Below are positions 36,241-46,773 of a DNA stretch of 64,000 bases, one piece after another (the first letter of the stretch is position 1; every line of letters begins with the position of its first letter). The position numbers were made by a program, and so were the translations under genes. This DNA is from Physcomitrium patens. Its lineage: Eukaryota; Streptophyta; Bryopsida; Funariales; Funariaceae. Location: positions 9,015,238-9,079,237 of the forward strand of contig NC_037265.1 in NCBI RefSeq assembly GCF_000002425.4, written 5' to 3'. The notes under the pieces are model-generated. The model worked only from the letters and a program-made list of their open reading frames with translations. It was not told the DNA's origin and did not search any database.

Positions 36241-38091
36241 AAGCATTATAATATTTGGATCTACATACTTAATTTTGTAAGATTTAATGGCAAATAATCT
36301 ATCTCCTATTGTCAACATTTCTTTGAAGCAAACAATTTCCTCTAGCAATAAAGAACCATTAGAATCAATCTTTAATTCCTCAAAAGTTTCTTTAATGAAC
36401 TTGTGCCCAATATTCCTTGGATTCCTTAAGCTTTTTTCTTTTGATACTTCTTCCATCTGTTTTTTAGAATCTTCTGATAAAGGTCCAGCAATGGATTTCA
36501 TCTTCTTATGTACTATCTTATATTTTGTTTCAACCATAATCTCTATTATTTAAAAAGATTCAATTATATTATAAACTTTTTTTGAATGAATTTATATAAT
36601 TTTACTATTGTTACCTAATTTAATAGATGCAATCAATTTCAAAGGATCTTTTAGTCCTTTTTCTTCATAAATATCAATAATCTTTTTATTATCTTTTAAT
36701 ATTTTTAATCCACACAAATCTTTTTTAATAGTATACAATTTCTTTCTTTCTTTTCTTTTTAAGTCCTCAATTCTCTTATATATAATACTTTTATTCTAAA
36801 AAATGCAAATAAATCCTATATCAAATGCACCTATATTTTACAAGAATACCTCTCCTTTTGTATCTCTATAATCTCACTTTATAGTAGTACCTACAAAAAA
36901 TCCTTGAATTCTTCAACAATCCTTGGCAATGGATTTTTTCTTAATTTGTCTTGATTCTATTCATGATTTAGAGGCACAGTCAAAAATTGTATTATCATCC
37001 TCCCATCCTCACTACAAATTCATGCATAAATTGGACTATCATCAAGTATCTTTGTTTCCATCTAAGTTAAAATAATATATGGTTGCTCTAAAATAAGAGG
37101 ATAAGATATTGCATCTTGAACAAAGAAATTTTGCTCCATTATAATGTCACTAATTCAAATTTTTATATTTGGATAAGTACCATATAACTCATCTTGTATA
37201 TTATTAGTTGCCCTTATTGTCCATCCATGCTCCATATCAATTGGCCACCTTTGTTTCATATAAATATTCTTAGACATAAGATTTATTTCCAAACCTTAGT
37301 CAATCAAAGCAATAACTAATTCATCCATATCTCCAACCTTCACTAATGTCTTTGTAGTTGTTTTAGCCCAATGCTTCTAAGTATAATAACTTGAAACCTC
37401 TTTATCCTTATTACTTTTATCATTAAAATGTATTCTTTGATTATCACTTCTTTCCTCAATTGTTGATTATTTATAATAATAATCAAATTCATATTCTTCA
37501 TCCTCGTATATGTAAGTATCAATAGCATGACTCAATTCAATTTTTTCTATTAATTATCTCTTTTATTTAATATTGTCAATAATGACATTATGAAATTCTT
37601 TCTTGGCAATCTCCAAAATCTCTTTTAATGTGAATTCAACATTAGTATTGAGCACAGGTTTGTTAAGGACTCCCTTTAAATTTATTGCTGCTTTAATATC
37701 AGAAAAGAGTTTGTAAGTTGTCAATTTACCTATATCTTTTGTCTCTTTTGTTTTTTCTTCTAATAATATTGTAGTATCTTTTGTGACAATTCTTGAAAAG
37801 CTGCTTCATGGACCTTATGTCCTCAAGTTTGGCTCTTGGAAGAATTTTCTTTTCTTATATCATCAAAATTTCTTCTCCTCTTTTTTTCCAGTAAAGCTTA
37901 ATGTTGGCTTTTAGTAATATATTCATGTACTCACAAAGCTTCTACAAGGTCCTCTTAGCTTGTAGCACCAAAAATTGTTGCAACAATTCTCAATAAAGCT
38001 TTCTATGGCATCTTTTCTTTTTGTATTATAGAAATGGTGGAAGACCAAAGTCTACTTGGTTGAACATTTTCAACAAAATTTTGTTTACCAT
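36058..38091 (-). pseudogene. gag-pro: Relic E gag-protease and RT leader
   Basis: Minus strand. Gag C-part from about 38,091 to 37,560, protease near 37,320-36,930 (LID*GLEINLMS, the middle residue of the active triad now a stop; later ILEQPYIIL-like text), the GGATTTT heptamer at about 36,902-36,908, then the RT leader and RT start with a longest open piece at 36,537-36,058 (SLRNPRNIGHKFIKETFEELKI). The gag N-terminus and 5' LTR are missing: at 38,091 it meets a chromovirus LTR. Confidence 0.75.
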
Positions 38092-38406
38092 ATCATAGAT
38101 ATACACATGTAAACCAATAATTACCTATATAATTAAATAAAAGTATATAAAAGTAGGTTAATTCCACAATATCTTCTATAGAAGCTTCTTAGAAGTTTTA
38201 TAGATGTTGCTTTGAGCTTATAGGTATCTATAATTGATTTTTTAGATTAGAAACATGGTCAACAAGTTAGAGAAGTACCACACATATTGATAGATTGAAG
38301 AACGAGTTAACTACGTGCCCCACTGTAGAATAGATATTAGTTTGTTTTTGTAAGATATTGATAAAATAAACTAATAGTCCATAGAATAGTCAGTTTAGGA
38401 AGACGG
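38092..38406 (+). mobile_element. D-type LTR fragment abutting C2
   Basis: From TATCATAGAT it follows the D LTR in plus orientation (AGTAGGTTAATTCC, AGAAGCTTCTTAGAAG, ATGGTCAACAAGTTAG) to about 38,350. The last 50 bp (to AGGAAGACGG) are unassigned. C2 begins at 38,407. The LTR does not resume on the far side of C2. Confidence 0.6.
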
Positions 38407-38597
38407 TGTCGTATTACGTGCTTTTCTGCTCGAGAACGCACCGAGCGTTTGACTGTAGAAGGTAGTATGGAGATTCGCCAATAGTCAAGCAGTCTATCAG
38501 TTTTTGACTGTTGAAATATAAATGACTGCAAGAATATACCGTAAATCTATACGGATGCCCTTCGACTATTTGCCAAAGTCTTTTTTGTCCCAGCCGG
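38407..38597 (-). repeat. C2 3' LTR, left piece
   Basis: 191 bp from TGTCGTATTACG to CAGCCGG, duplicating the beginning of the next LTR at 38,598. The missing rest of this LTR is at 53,229-54,305. Confidence 0.9.
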
Positions 38598-39856
38598 TGT
38601 CGTATTACGTGCTTTTCTGCTCGAGAACGCGCCGGGCGTCTGGCTGTAGAAGGTAGTATGGAGATTCGCCGATAGTCAAGCAGTCTATCAGTTTTTGACT
38701 GCTGGAATATAAATGACTACAACAATGTACTGTAAATCTATACGGATGCTCTTCGACTGCTTGTCAAAGTCTTTTTTTTTTACCCCAGCCGATAGGTCTC
38801 TAGACGTTACAGAGAACCCCGAACAACCCAAACTGTTAATCTTCAATACCCCTTTGTACTTACGATCTTGTATCCACTGACTGTCCTGTTAGATTAATCC
38901 AATAAATTTCATTCACTCCGCATACTCAATCCTATAGACACCCCTTTAATCCTTCAATCACAGACGTAACTCGATTTTACAAAATAGTCAAGAGTATTCA
39001 AACCCACTTCATTTAAAAATCCCGATTCACCATTAGAACACTGACTTCAGCAGCGATTGCCTCAGTCTTCCCAAAACTCTATGAAGAAGAAAAATCCAAA
39101 TTCTATGTCTTTCCTTCCCCGACCCGAAGCATGAAACTCCTCTCTCTAATTCCCTTGATCTTCAAAAACCTCCCCCCTCAAAACTATATCCCCCCTAACC
39201 TTATCCTCTGAATTTCTTCAATCTTCTGTCTTAGATCCGGAATTGGCTCCCACCTCAAGCTTGGATCCGAAATTGGCTCTCGCCGTCAAGCTTTCTCCCC
39301 CGTTTTTACCTTTAAGAAATCCATTTACCGAAAACAATGTTCCCTGAAACGGCACAGAGAACAGGACAGCTTGAAACAAAATCGAACCCCGTAATCGGGA
39401 CCACATTGAGTCGCCCGACCAATTCAGCTCCTATATTGGGAAAGATGCCCGTAGTAACCTGGATGTTCATGTAATTGGGTCAAATTGGTCCTCGCGTCAG
39501 ATTGGCTAAGATCTGTAGTAAGACCTGGATTTCCCATAATTAGACCACATTGGGTTGACCGGCCAATTCAGGTCTCATATTGGATAAGAGGACCCAGATT
39601 CGATTATCAAAATTAGATCCAATTGGCTCCTCAAACCCGTCGTGTGAATTGGTCCTTCTCTTCCTGCTGACTCCCGTTATTGGAATCGAATGGAGCATTT
39701 CAGAATGCCCCTGCTTACTGTAACGGAGTGACTGAACCTGACCACTCAATATTTGTACTGGAGTTGGTCGATGCTCCCAATATTCGAGGTAACTGAATAT
39801 TAATAAAATTCCCCTTTCTTTTTATTTTCACTGTATACTCGTGTTACAACACGACA
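38598..39856 (-). repeat. C1 3' LTR
   Basis: 1,259 bp. Holds an internal imperfect direct repeat about 143 bp apart (ACCACATTGAGTCGCCCG near 39,398 and ACCACATTGGGTTGACCG near 39,543) and a short tandem (GATCCGGAATTGGCTCCC near 39,235 and GATCCGAAATTGGCTCTC near 39,266). Confidence 0.9.
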
Positions 39857-39875
39857 TCCACCCCCTCTGAACCTA
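39857..39875 (-). other. Polypurine tract of C1
   Basis: Minus strand TTCAGAGGGGGTGGA immediately upstream of the 3' LTR start TGTCGTGTTG. An identical tract precedes the C2 3' LTR at 54,306-54,324. Confidence 0.8.
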
Positions 39876-39918
39876 TGCATCCTCCGGTATGCACCAATTT
39901 ACCCAATTGCTGTTTGAT

Positions 39919-42900
39919 TCAGAATATATCCCCTACGTCTTTGTCCAGTTCGTCTTCATCACCTTCATTATCCATATCACTTTCATCTTCTTGCTGCGGA
40001 ATCTCTATAGCTTCATTAAGGTCTTCCATATTCATCTTTGCGTGTCTTCGTTTAAATATTTTTACTCGCTTCCGTGCAATTGGTATTTTCAATTTTCTAC
40101 CATCTAACTCCCGTAATGAGTAAGTCGCATTATCATGAATAGTTGTTACTACATATGGTCCAAACCAACGTTTTGAAAATTTCCACAAAGTACTATGTTG
40201 ATTATCCAGACTATTGTCATAAACAAGTATCCAGTTACCTTCCTCGATTGCTTTTGGTCTCAATCGATGTTGCTTATCGAATTGCACCTTGTTTTGCAAC
40301 CTTGCTCTTTTTAACCTTTCCAATGCTATCTGGACATCTTCCGTTCTTTGCTCCAATTGTCGAATCTTAATAGCTAGAAGTTCTTCTCTTGTCAATCCAT
40401 CTTCCCATGGTAGCATATTACAAGTAAGTACCTTTTCTTCAATCGGCATAATTGGTTTTTGACCTGTCATAAGTTCTACTGGCATATATCCTGTCACCGA
40501 ACTATATGTTGTTCAATCAGCCCATAATGCAAATGACAAAAGCCGTGGCCACTCTTTAACTTTCCCATTACAAGCTTTAACCAATGCTTTCACAATCGGC
40601 GGGTGACTACGTTCGCTTTTTGCATTCCCTTCCGGATTATAAGCAGTAGTCAGTGATAGTTTAACTCCACATTTTTCAAAGAACTTACGAGCTTCTTGTG
40701 CATTTAATTCTCCACGATCTGTAGTGATTTTTCCTACGCACCCGTAACGGCAAATGACATCTTCAAGCAAAAACCTACAAATCTCCTCTGTAGATTTTGT
40801 CCTCAATGCTCTTCCTTCTACTTGATTTGATAAATCTTCACGAGCTAAAACCAAATATCTCATCTGCCATAACCCAACCGGCATAATAACCAAATCAACA
40901 ACCCATTTAAAATGAATAGCTAGAGGATACGTAGGATGAAGACCATCTCGATGTCGGATATTAGAATATGATTAATAGATTTCACATGACTCTACAAATG
41001 AGAGCACATCTCGATACATATTTTTCCACCAATATCGTTCCTTGAGTTTAGCAAAAGTAGCCCAGATTCCTCTATGCCCTCTCTATAAACTATCATGAAA
41101 CTCCTTTAATAATTTTAGTTTTTCTTCCTTTTTGCCTATCACTCGTTGTGGCATCTCAATTCCTTTCTTCGGTCTCTTCCATAAGAATCCATCTCGAAGT
41201 AAAAATCCATATGCTTTTTTTTTTTATTTGTTTGAATTTTTCTGTAGACCAATTTCCCTGCTTAGACAAGGTATTCAAATAATGACCAATATCCAATAAT
41301 TCTCCTTCATAAGATTCTTCAAGAAATGGCTTGTCTTCTCTATTGAGATTTGATATTGAATAGAATTTCAATCCGACATCATCAATGTCTTCAACCATTT
41401 TGTCCTCCCTCTCGTATCTTGCTCGAGATATCATGTCTGCTACTAAATTGTCCTTTCTAGTGATATGCTTAAATTCTGGATTTAGTGACTTAATATAAGC
41501 AATCCATCTCAACATTGCAATATGTGGCATTGAACAGTTAATAATCATTCCAAGCAATGGCAAGCAATCTATTTCAATTACTACTACTGCCCCAATCAAA
41601 TAGTCCTTTTCAGCTTTCATAGCCAAAACAACTCCCCAAAGTTCTCTTTTGACTTGCGAATATGCACGCTGACGAATACTTAAAACTTTAGCTCCAAATC
41701 GAACTGCAAATCTACTCCCATTCGAATCATCTTGATCCACCGCCCATCCAATGGCAATTCGACTAGCGTCTACAGTAAGAATCACTGGTCTATTGCACTT
41801 ATAATCAACCTTCCTCAATATTGGAGGTGACATCAATAATTTCTTCAATCTTTGCATTGCCTGAATATGCCTTTCTTTCCATTCAAATCGGTAACCCTTG
41901 CGTAACAGTTCATATAATGGATCCGCTATGTGAGTAAAATAAGGGATCTAGATTCGATAAAATACACATGCACCCAAAAACCTGCGAACCTCTGTTAAAG
42001 AACCACAATCCTCTTTCATCCTTCCAATTGCATCAACTTTAGTCGGATCTGGTTTTCTTCCGTAAGATCCACATAAATGTCCAACAATCACAACTTCTCG
42101 TACTCAAAATACGGATTTCATACTCGATAATGTAAGATGAACTTCTCCAAGCCGAGTTAAAATCTTTTCACAATCTTGTATATGATGAACAACATATTTG
42201 CGACACCCCCTCGTATCTAAAGTTTCATCCTTGTCTCCTTCTCTGCACCCTTTTATAGGAACATCATCTAGAAAAGGCATAGTCTTTTTCGGAATAAAAT
42301 CTCTCAATACCTTATTCATCCCATTCATCATATGCGCAACTGAGTTGGTCGCGCCTTGAGGAAGAGTGCACATTTTAACCAATCCAAGTGGTGTCTTCAT
42401 TGTTGTCATATCTCTACTTCTTTCGGCAAGTTGAAATTGATCATAACCTGAATACAAGTCACCCATTGAATAGATCGCCCTTCCAGCAAACGCCTCAGCA
42501 AATTCATCCACAATAGGTCCAATTCTTGCATTCCTGACAGTTACTGCATTCACCAGTTGCATATCTTGAATAAACCGTAGTGACCCATTCTTCTTAGGTT
42601 CCGTAAACCATCGACTAGAATACGACGTAAATGAAGGTTCTAATATTTGCATCTTTATCTTTTCTTTTAATAGTTCCACTAATTTAGGTAAATGTGCCCT
42701 CGGTACTGGAATCGGTCTTAGATTCCAAGGTACATGCGGTACAGTGAAGATAACTATAGATGTCATAATATTTGGATCCACACACTTAATTTCATGAGAT
42801 TCGAAGGCAAACGATCTACCTTGTTTAGCCAACATCTTTTTGAAACAAGTAATTTCCTCCAGCAATAAAGAACCATCAGAACCAATCTTCAATTCTTTAA

Positions 42901-43400
42901 AAGTCTCTTTAGTAAACTGATGTCCAATACTCATTGGATCTCTTAAACTTGCTTCTTTTGATGCTTCTCCCATTTGTTCTTTAGAATCCTCTAGTAATGG
43001 TCTGGCAACAGGCTTTACTTTCTTGTCTGCCGTTTTATATCTCGTCTCTACTGTGACTTCTGTTGCTTGAAAAGATTCAAGCATGGTATAAATCTCTCTC
43101 GAATGAATCTCAACAATCTTATCATTATCCCCTAACCCAATAGATGTAATCAATTCCAATGAATCTTCCAGTCTATTTTCTTCATAACATCCAAAATCCT
43201 CTCATCATCTTGCAATGTACCTATCTTGCATAACTGTCCTTTAATATCATATAATCTTTTTCTTTCTTTTCTTTTAAAATCATTAACTTTCTTATACATA
43301 ATATTTCCATTCTCCAATATACCAATAAAACTCGCATCAAAGGCACCTTCATCTCACGAGAGTACCTCCTCTTTTGTACCTCCATAATCTCGCTTTATAG
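39919..43400 (-). pseudogene. pol: C1 pol (RT, RNase H, integrase)
   Basis: Minus strand. RT 43,159-42,104 with RFIQDMQLVNAVTV, GDLYSGYDQFQL and the FLDD box near 42,270, stopped by TGA after KSVF. RNase H 41,857-41,156 with TVDASRIAIGWAV and IDCLPLLGM, shifted out of frame by an A-run one base longer than in C2 near 41,215-41,225. Integrase: finger near 41,100-40,970 with a TAG and a TAA, core 40,893-40,513 (VVDLVIMPVG, TDRGELNAQEA, KSERSH) and C-part 40,497-39,919 with KRWFGPYVV and an acidic tail. A further TAG replaces Trp in RIWIPY, and one base is missing near 43,190. Catalytic residues D, D and E are present. No chromodomain. Three of the stops are shared with C2. Confidence 0.88.
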
Positions 43401-45767
43401 TAGTACCTCCCCAAAATCCTTAAATCCTTCAACAATCTTTGGCAATGGTTTCTCCCTCAACCTATCTCGATTCCGTTCATGGTTAGGAGGTACTGTTAGA
43501 AATTGTACAGCTTTCCTCCCATCTTCGTTCCGTACTCTTGCATAAGCAGAACCATCGTCAAGTACCTTTGTTTCCATCCGTGTTGCCGTGATATACGGTT
43601 GTCCTAAAATCAACGGATAAGACGTTGTATCTTGAACAAAGAAATATTGCTCCGTCACAACATCCCCAATCCGAATTTTGACATCTGGACAAGCTCCATA
43701 TAATTCGCCTCGTGTGTTATTAGCTGCTCTTATTGCCCATCTATGTTCCATATCAATTGGCCATTTTTGCTTCTTATAAAGATCTTTAGACATGAGATTT
43801 ATTTCAGAACCATGGTCCACCAAGGCAACTATTGGTTCTTCTATATCTCCTACCTTCACCAATACCTCAGTAGTTGCCCTTGCCCAATGCTTTCGAGTAT
43901 AATGGCTCAAAGTTTCCATTTCCTTGTCACTAGAATCTTCAAAACGTACTCGCTGATTATACCCATTCTTTTCATTTGTTGGTTGCTTGTAACCAATATC
44001 AACCTGTTCTTCATCTGTACATATTCTTGCATCAATAGCATGACTCATTCCAGTTTTGCTCATTAATTGCCTCTTTCGCTTAATGCTGTCAATGATAACA
44101 TCATGAAACTCCTTCTTTGCAATTCCCAAGACTTCTTTCAATGTGAATTCCACCTTAGCATTTAATATACGTTCTTCCAACACCCCTTTCAAATTTGTTG
44201 CCGCTTCAATGTCAAAAAGTAGCTTATAAGCAATTGATTTGCCCTTATCTTTTGTCTCCGTTGTTTTTTCTCTCAATGATGCTGAGGTATCCTTTACAGG
44301 CAATTCTTGTGAAGCTGCCTCCCGAGCCTTGTCTCCTCGAGTTTGCCTCTTAAAAGAATTTCCTTCTCTAGTATCATCAAAATTTCCTCATCTTTTTTCT
44401 TCCATCAAAGCTTCATGTTGGCACTTAGCAATATATGCATGAACTGAAAGAGACTCAACAGGATCCTCCCAACCTGTTCTTCCTGGTATTGTAGCTGAAG
44501 TCCTCAATAACGCTTCTCGAGGTAATTTCCCTTCTTGCATTGTAGAGACGGCAGAAGCCCAAAACTCACTAGTTTCCGTTCTTCCACCAATTGCATCATC
44601 TACTCTAGCACCATAACTTGCACTTTCTCGTACTACTGTTTCATGCTCTTTTAAGTAATCTTGAACCAATGCTCTCATTCCTCCCTTGCCAAAATTGGTT
44701 TGAAGAAGATCCTCCCTATCTTTCAATGCTATCTTCCCATCTTTTCAGCAAATAATTCCCTGCCATATTATATTATTAAATTCATTGCAATCTTTTCTAG
44801 TATGTGAAGCATCATCACACCAAATGCATCTTTGTACATATCTTTGTTTTGAAACATTCTTCGAATTATTTATAGAAGTATTCTCTTCAAGTCTTGCCAA
44901 TTTGATTTGAAGATCTCGCATTCCTCGTATAATTTCTTCCATACCAATATTTGCTTTCCTTGACAAGGATGTCGAAGGTTGAACTGTAGGCATTGTCGGT
45001 GGTGTTGTACGTACTGGAGCTTTGGGTGCTTGTACTGTTTTCAGAATATTGCTCCTATCCTTCCTCCTTTCTTTTTTTGTAAGCAACCCCATCACATCTT
45101 CAACGTTCTTCCACTTCATTGTCAATCCTTCATCTTCTTCTTTGTCTTCAAGAAAGGGTTCTAATTTCTCTTGCAATTCTCCATCAGCAGCTTGAAGAAA
45201 TAGATCAACTTTGTTCGGCTCCAATGTCAATTTTTCTACCTTCGATAATTGAGAGTACTGCCTCTCAAATTCCCTTAGTAGCTCTGTTGCTTGCAAATTC
45301 TTATTGGGCCGTTCAATCCATCCCAGAAATAGCTTCTTAGTAACGCGATCAGCATCTTCCAAGAAATATTCGTCTTTCAATGCATGTGAAAAATCCTCCC
45401 ATGAATTCCCACAACGATCCGTAATCGATGTAATGTGGTCCCTTATATCCTGGGTCGTGGCAAGTCCAAATACTGCAACCATTTTCTTCTCAGAAACCCG
45501 ATTTAATTCCATTTCACGAACATAATATTTTAAATACCTTAAAATATTCCTCCCATCAAATTGATCAATTTTATTGACCACTGCTTGTAATGCTTTGGTT
45601 GCCAAAGCTTCCTTTCGATCATTGCTTTGCTGTTGCTACATTGACAATGAGAAGGCTTGAAACAAACTAGCAATAGACGGATCCATGTGCATACCTTGTC
45701 CTTTAGAAGAATCCCCACCAGAAACTTCTCCTAAAAATCCTTCAAAATTTTTATTTTCGTTTTCCAT
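43395..45767 (-). pseudogene. gag-pro: C1 gag-protease
   Basis: ATG at 45,767 as in C2 and A. One frame to the stop at 43,395, broken by TAG near 45,638 (CAG in C2), TGA near 44,745 (TGG in C2) and TGA at 44,388 (CGA in C2). Capsid contains SWEDFSHALKDEYFLEDADR; the knuckle CIWCDDASHTRKDC is intact CCHC; protease has ALVDHGSEINLMS, so DHG in the active triad, and LILGQPYI. The frame ends FGEVLL just after the GGATTTT heptamer (about 43,412-43,418), where pol continues in -1. Confidence 0.88.
43412..43418 (-). other. GGATTTT candidate -1 frameshift site, C1
   Basis: Read in the protease frame as G GAT TTT, inside the short overlap of the protease and RT frames (the RT frame opens just upstream after a TAA, the protease frame closes about 20 bases downstream). 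Same heptamer and same place in C2, A and E. Confidence 0.55.
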
Positions 45768-45816
45768 AAAAATAAAGATAAAATCAACCGAAATCCAATA
45801 CCTTCCACCTCAAGCT

Positions 45817-45834
45817 TTCACGTTGGGTTGACCA
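45817..45834 (-). other. PBS of C1, tRNA-Trp type
   Basis: Plus strand TTCACGTTGGGTTGACCA, 4 bases from the LTR. It differs at two positions from the remembered plant tRNA-Trp 3' end, and at one from C2. Confidence 0.65.
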
Positions 45835-45838
45835 CTTA

Positions 45839-46037
45839 TGTCGTATTACGTGCTTTCCTGCTCGAGAACGCACCGAGCGTCTGGTTGTAGAAGGTAGTAT
45901 GGAGATTCGCCGATAGTCAAGCAGTCTATCAGTTTTTGATTGCTGGAATATAAACGAATGCAAGAATGTACCGTAAATCTATACGGATGCTCTTCGACTG
46001 CTTGTCAAAGTCTTTTTTTTTTGCCCCAGCCGATAGG
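45839..46037 (-). repeat. C1 5' LTR, left piece
   Basis: 199 bp, TGTCGTATTACG to CCGATAGG, interrupted here by element B. The other piece starts at 52,164 with ATAGG. Confidence 0.92.
46033..46037. repeat. Target duplication ATAGG, left copy (element B)
   Basis: ATAGG precedes the B start TGTCATGG and follows the B end GTGACA at 52,164-52,168. The uninterrupted site (CCGATAGGTCTCTAG) is present in the other C1 LTR near 38,789, which confirms the insertion. Confidence 0.95.
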
Positions 46038-46055
46038 TGTCATGGACATACATTG

Positions 46056-46291
46056 GAAGATTCTTCAAATATTCTTCTAGAATATTCTCTAAAGATTCTC
46101 TAAAGATTACTTTAGAATATTTTAGAATATTCTTAGAATATTTCCTAAAGATTCTGTTAGAAGGTTCTAAAATATTCTTTGAAGGTTCTAGAATATTCTG
46201 ATAGATTCTAAGAAGTTGCTCGAGAAGTTTCCTAATTAGTAGAAGTTGTTGGAGAAGCGTCCTAGTTAGCGGAAGTAGCTTGAGAAGCTTC
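46056..46291 (+). promoter_or_regulatory. Heat-shock-element array in B 5' LTR
   Basis: Alternating GAA and TTC units with 2-base gaps, the canonical heat-shock element: GAAGATTC at 46,056; TTCTAGAATATTC (three units) at 46,075-46,087; a worn repeat at 46,160-46,177; GAAGGTTCTAGAATATTC (four perfect units) at 46,181-46,198; GAAGTTTC at 46,224; GAAGCTTC at 46,284. The cluster ends just upstream of the TATA box at 46,303-46,310. Known precedent: the Arabidopsis ONSEN (copia) LTR is heat-activated through such elements. That B is heat-responsive is inference. Confidence 0.75.
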
Positions 46292-46302
46292 CTATTCAGT
46301 AG

Positions 46303-46340
46303 TATATATAGGAGTTGAGGCTGAAGGATTCTTCAGTCTC
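46303..46340 (+). promoter_or_regulatory. TATA box and inverted repeat in B 5' LTR
   Basis: TATATATA, then GTTGAGGCTGAAG, a 4-base loop, and CTTCAGTCTCGAC. In the 3' LTR (51,996-52,036) the first arm is GTCGAGGCTGAAG and pairs fully (one G-T). D has the same 13-bp stem and 4-base loop with different lower-stem bases. A start site about 30 bases from the TATA would fall inside the dyad, so it could act in DNA or in RNA. Confidence 0.65.
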
Positions 46341-46493
46341 GACAACACATCTCTTGGAGTTCTAGCTCACCTTTCTGGTGTTGTTCTTGTACTCATCTGT
46401 TTAATCTAGTTCTGCCACTTCTTCTTGAACTTTTTGTTAGATTTCAAGTCTGTATTTTGCGTCTGTGACAGTTTGTCGAGACTACATTTTCAC

Positions 46494-46505
46494 TGGTATC
46501 AGAGC
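46494..46505 (+). other. PBS of B, initiator tRNA-Met type
   Basis: TGGTATCAGAGC is the classical plant and fungal PBS complementary to initiator tRNA-Met. It lies 23 bases after the LTR end, farther than usual; D has a similar offset. Confidence 0.8.
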
Positions 46506-46517
46506 TAGTTCCTTCTT

Positions 46518-46726
46518 GTTAGAGAGTGGATTATCTCTCTTCTTGAAGGTGTGCTAATGTTTTAGAGGTTACGGATTACCCTCCTCTAAACTGATATCTC
46601 TTCTTTCTCAATATTGGAGCCTTATTCTTCTTGGAGAGAGTGGATTACCCCTCATCTTGGAGTCTTAAGGCGTTTTAGAGGTTGCGGAGTACTCTCCTCT
46701 GAACCAATATTGTCCTCTTGTCAAAA
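46518..46726 (+). repeat. Structured tandem repeat in B leader
   Basis: Two diverged units of about 113 bp. Each has a GAGAGTGGATTA-CTC motif and a hairpin: TTTAGAGG...CCTCTAAA at 46,561-46,590 and TTTTAGAGG...CCTCTGAA at 46,674-46,702, with loops around TTACGGATTACC and TTGCGGAGTAC. The D leader has one such hairpin with compensatory stem changes, and the 29.5-kb relic has a trace. Likely packaging or dimerisation RNA; role inferred. Confidence 0.55.
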
Positions 46727-46773
46727 CTCTTTTTTCTTCTTTCTGAAGGTTAGCCGAAGGTTAAGACGTTAAA

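Larger units (their letters stand above)
46038..46470 (+). repeat. Element B 5' LTR
   Basis: 433 bp, TGTCATGG to CTGTGACA. It is 45 bp longer than the 3' LTR because of an extra block inside the GAATATTCTAGAA-rich part (about 46,110-46,165). Otherwise only a few substitutions separate the pair. Confidence 0.95.

Noticed and set aside
39875..40123. Ser-rich plus-strand ORFs near 39.9 and 54.3 kb
   Set aside because: Antisense to the acidic integrase tail of C1 and C2; the Ser/Leu richness mirrors Asp/Glu codons on the other strand.
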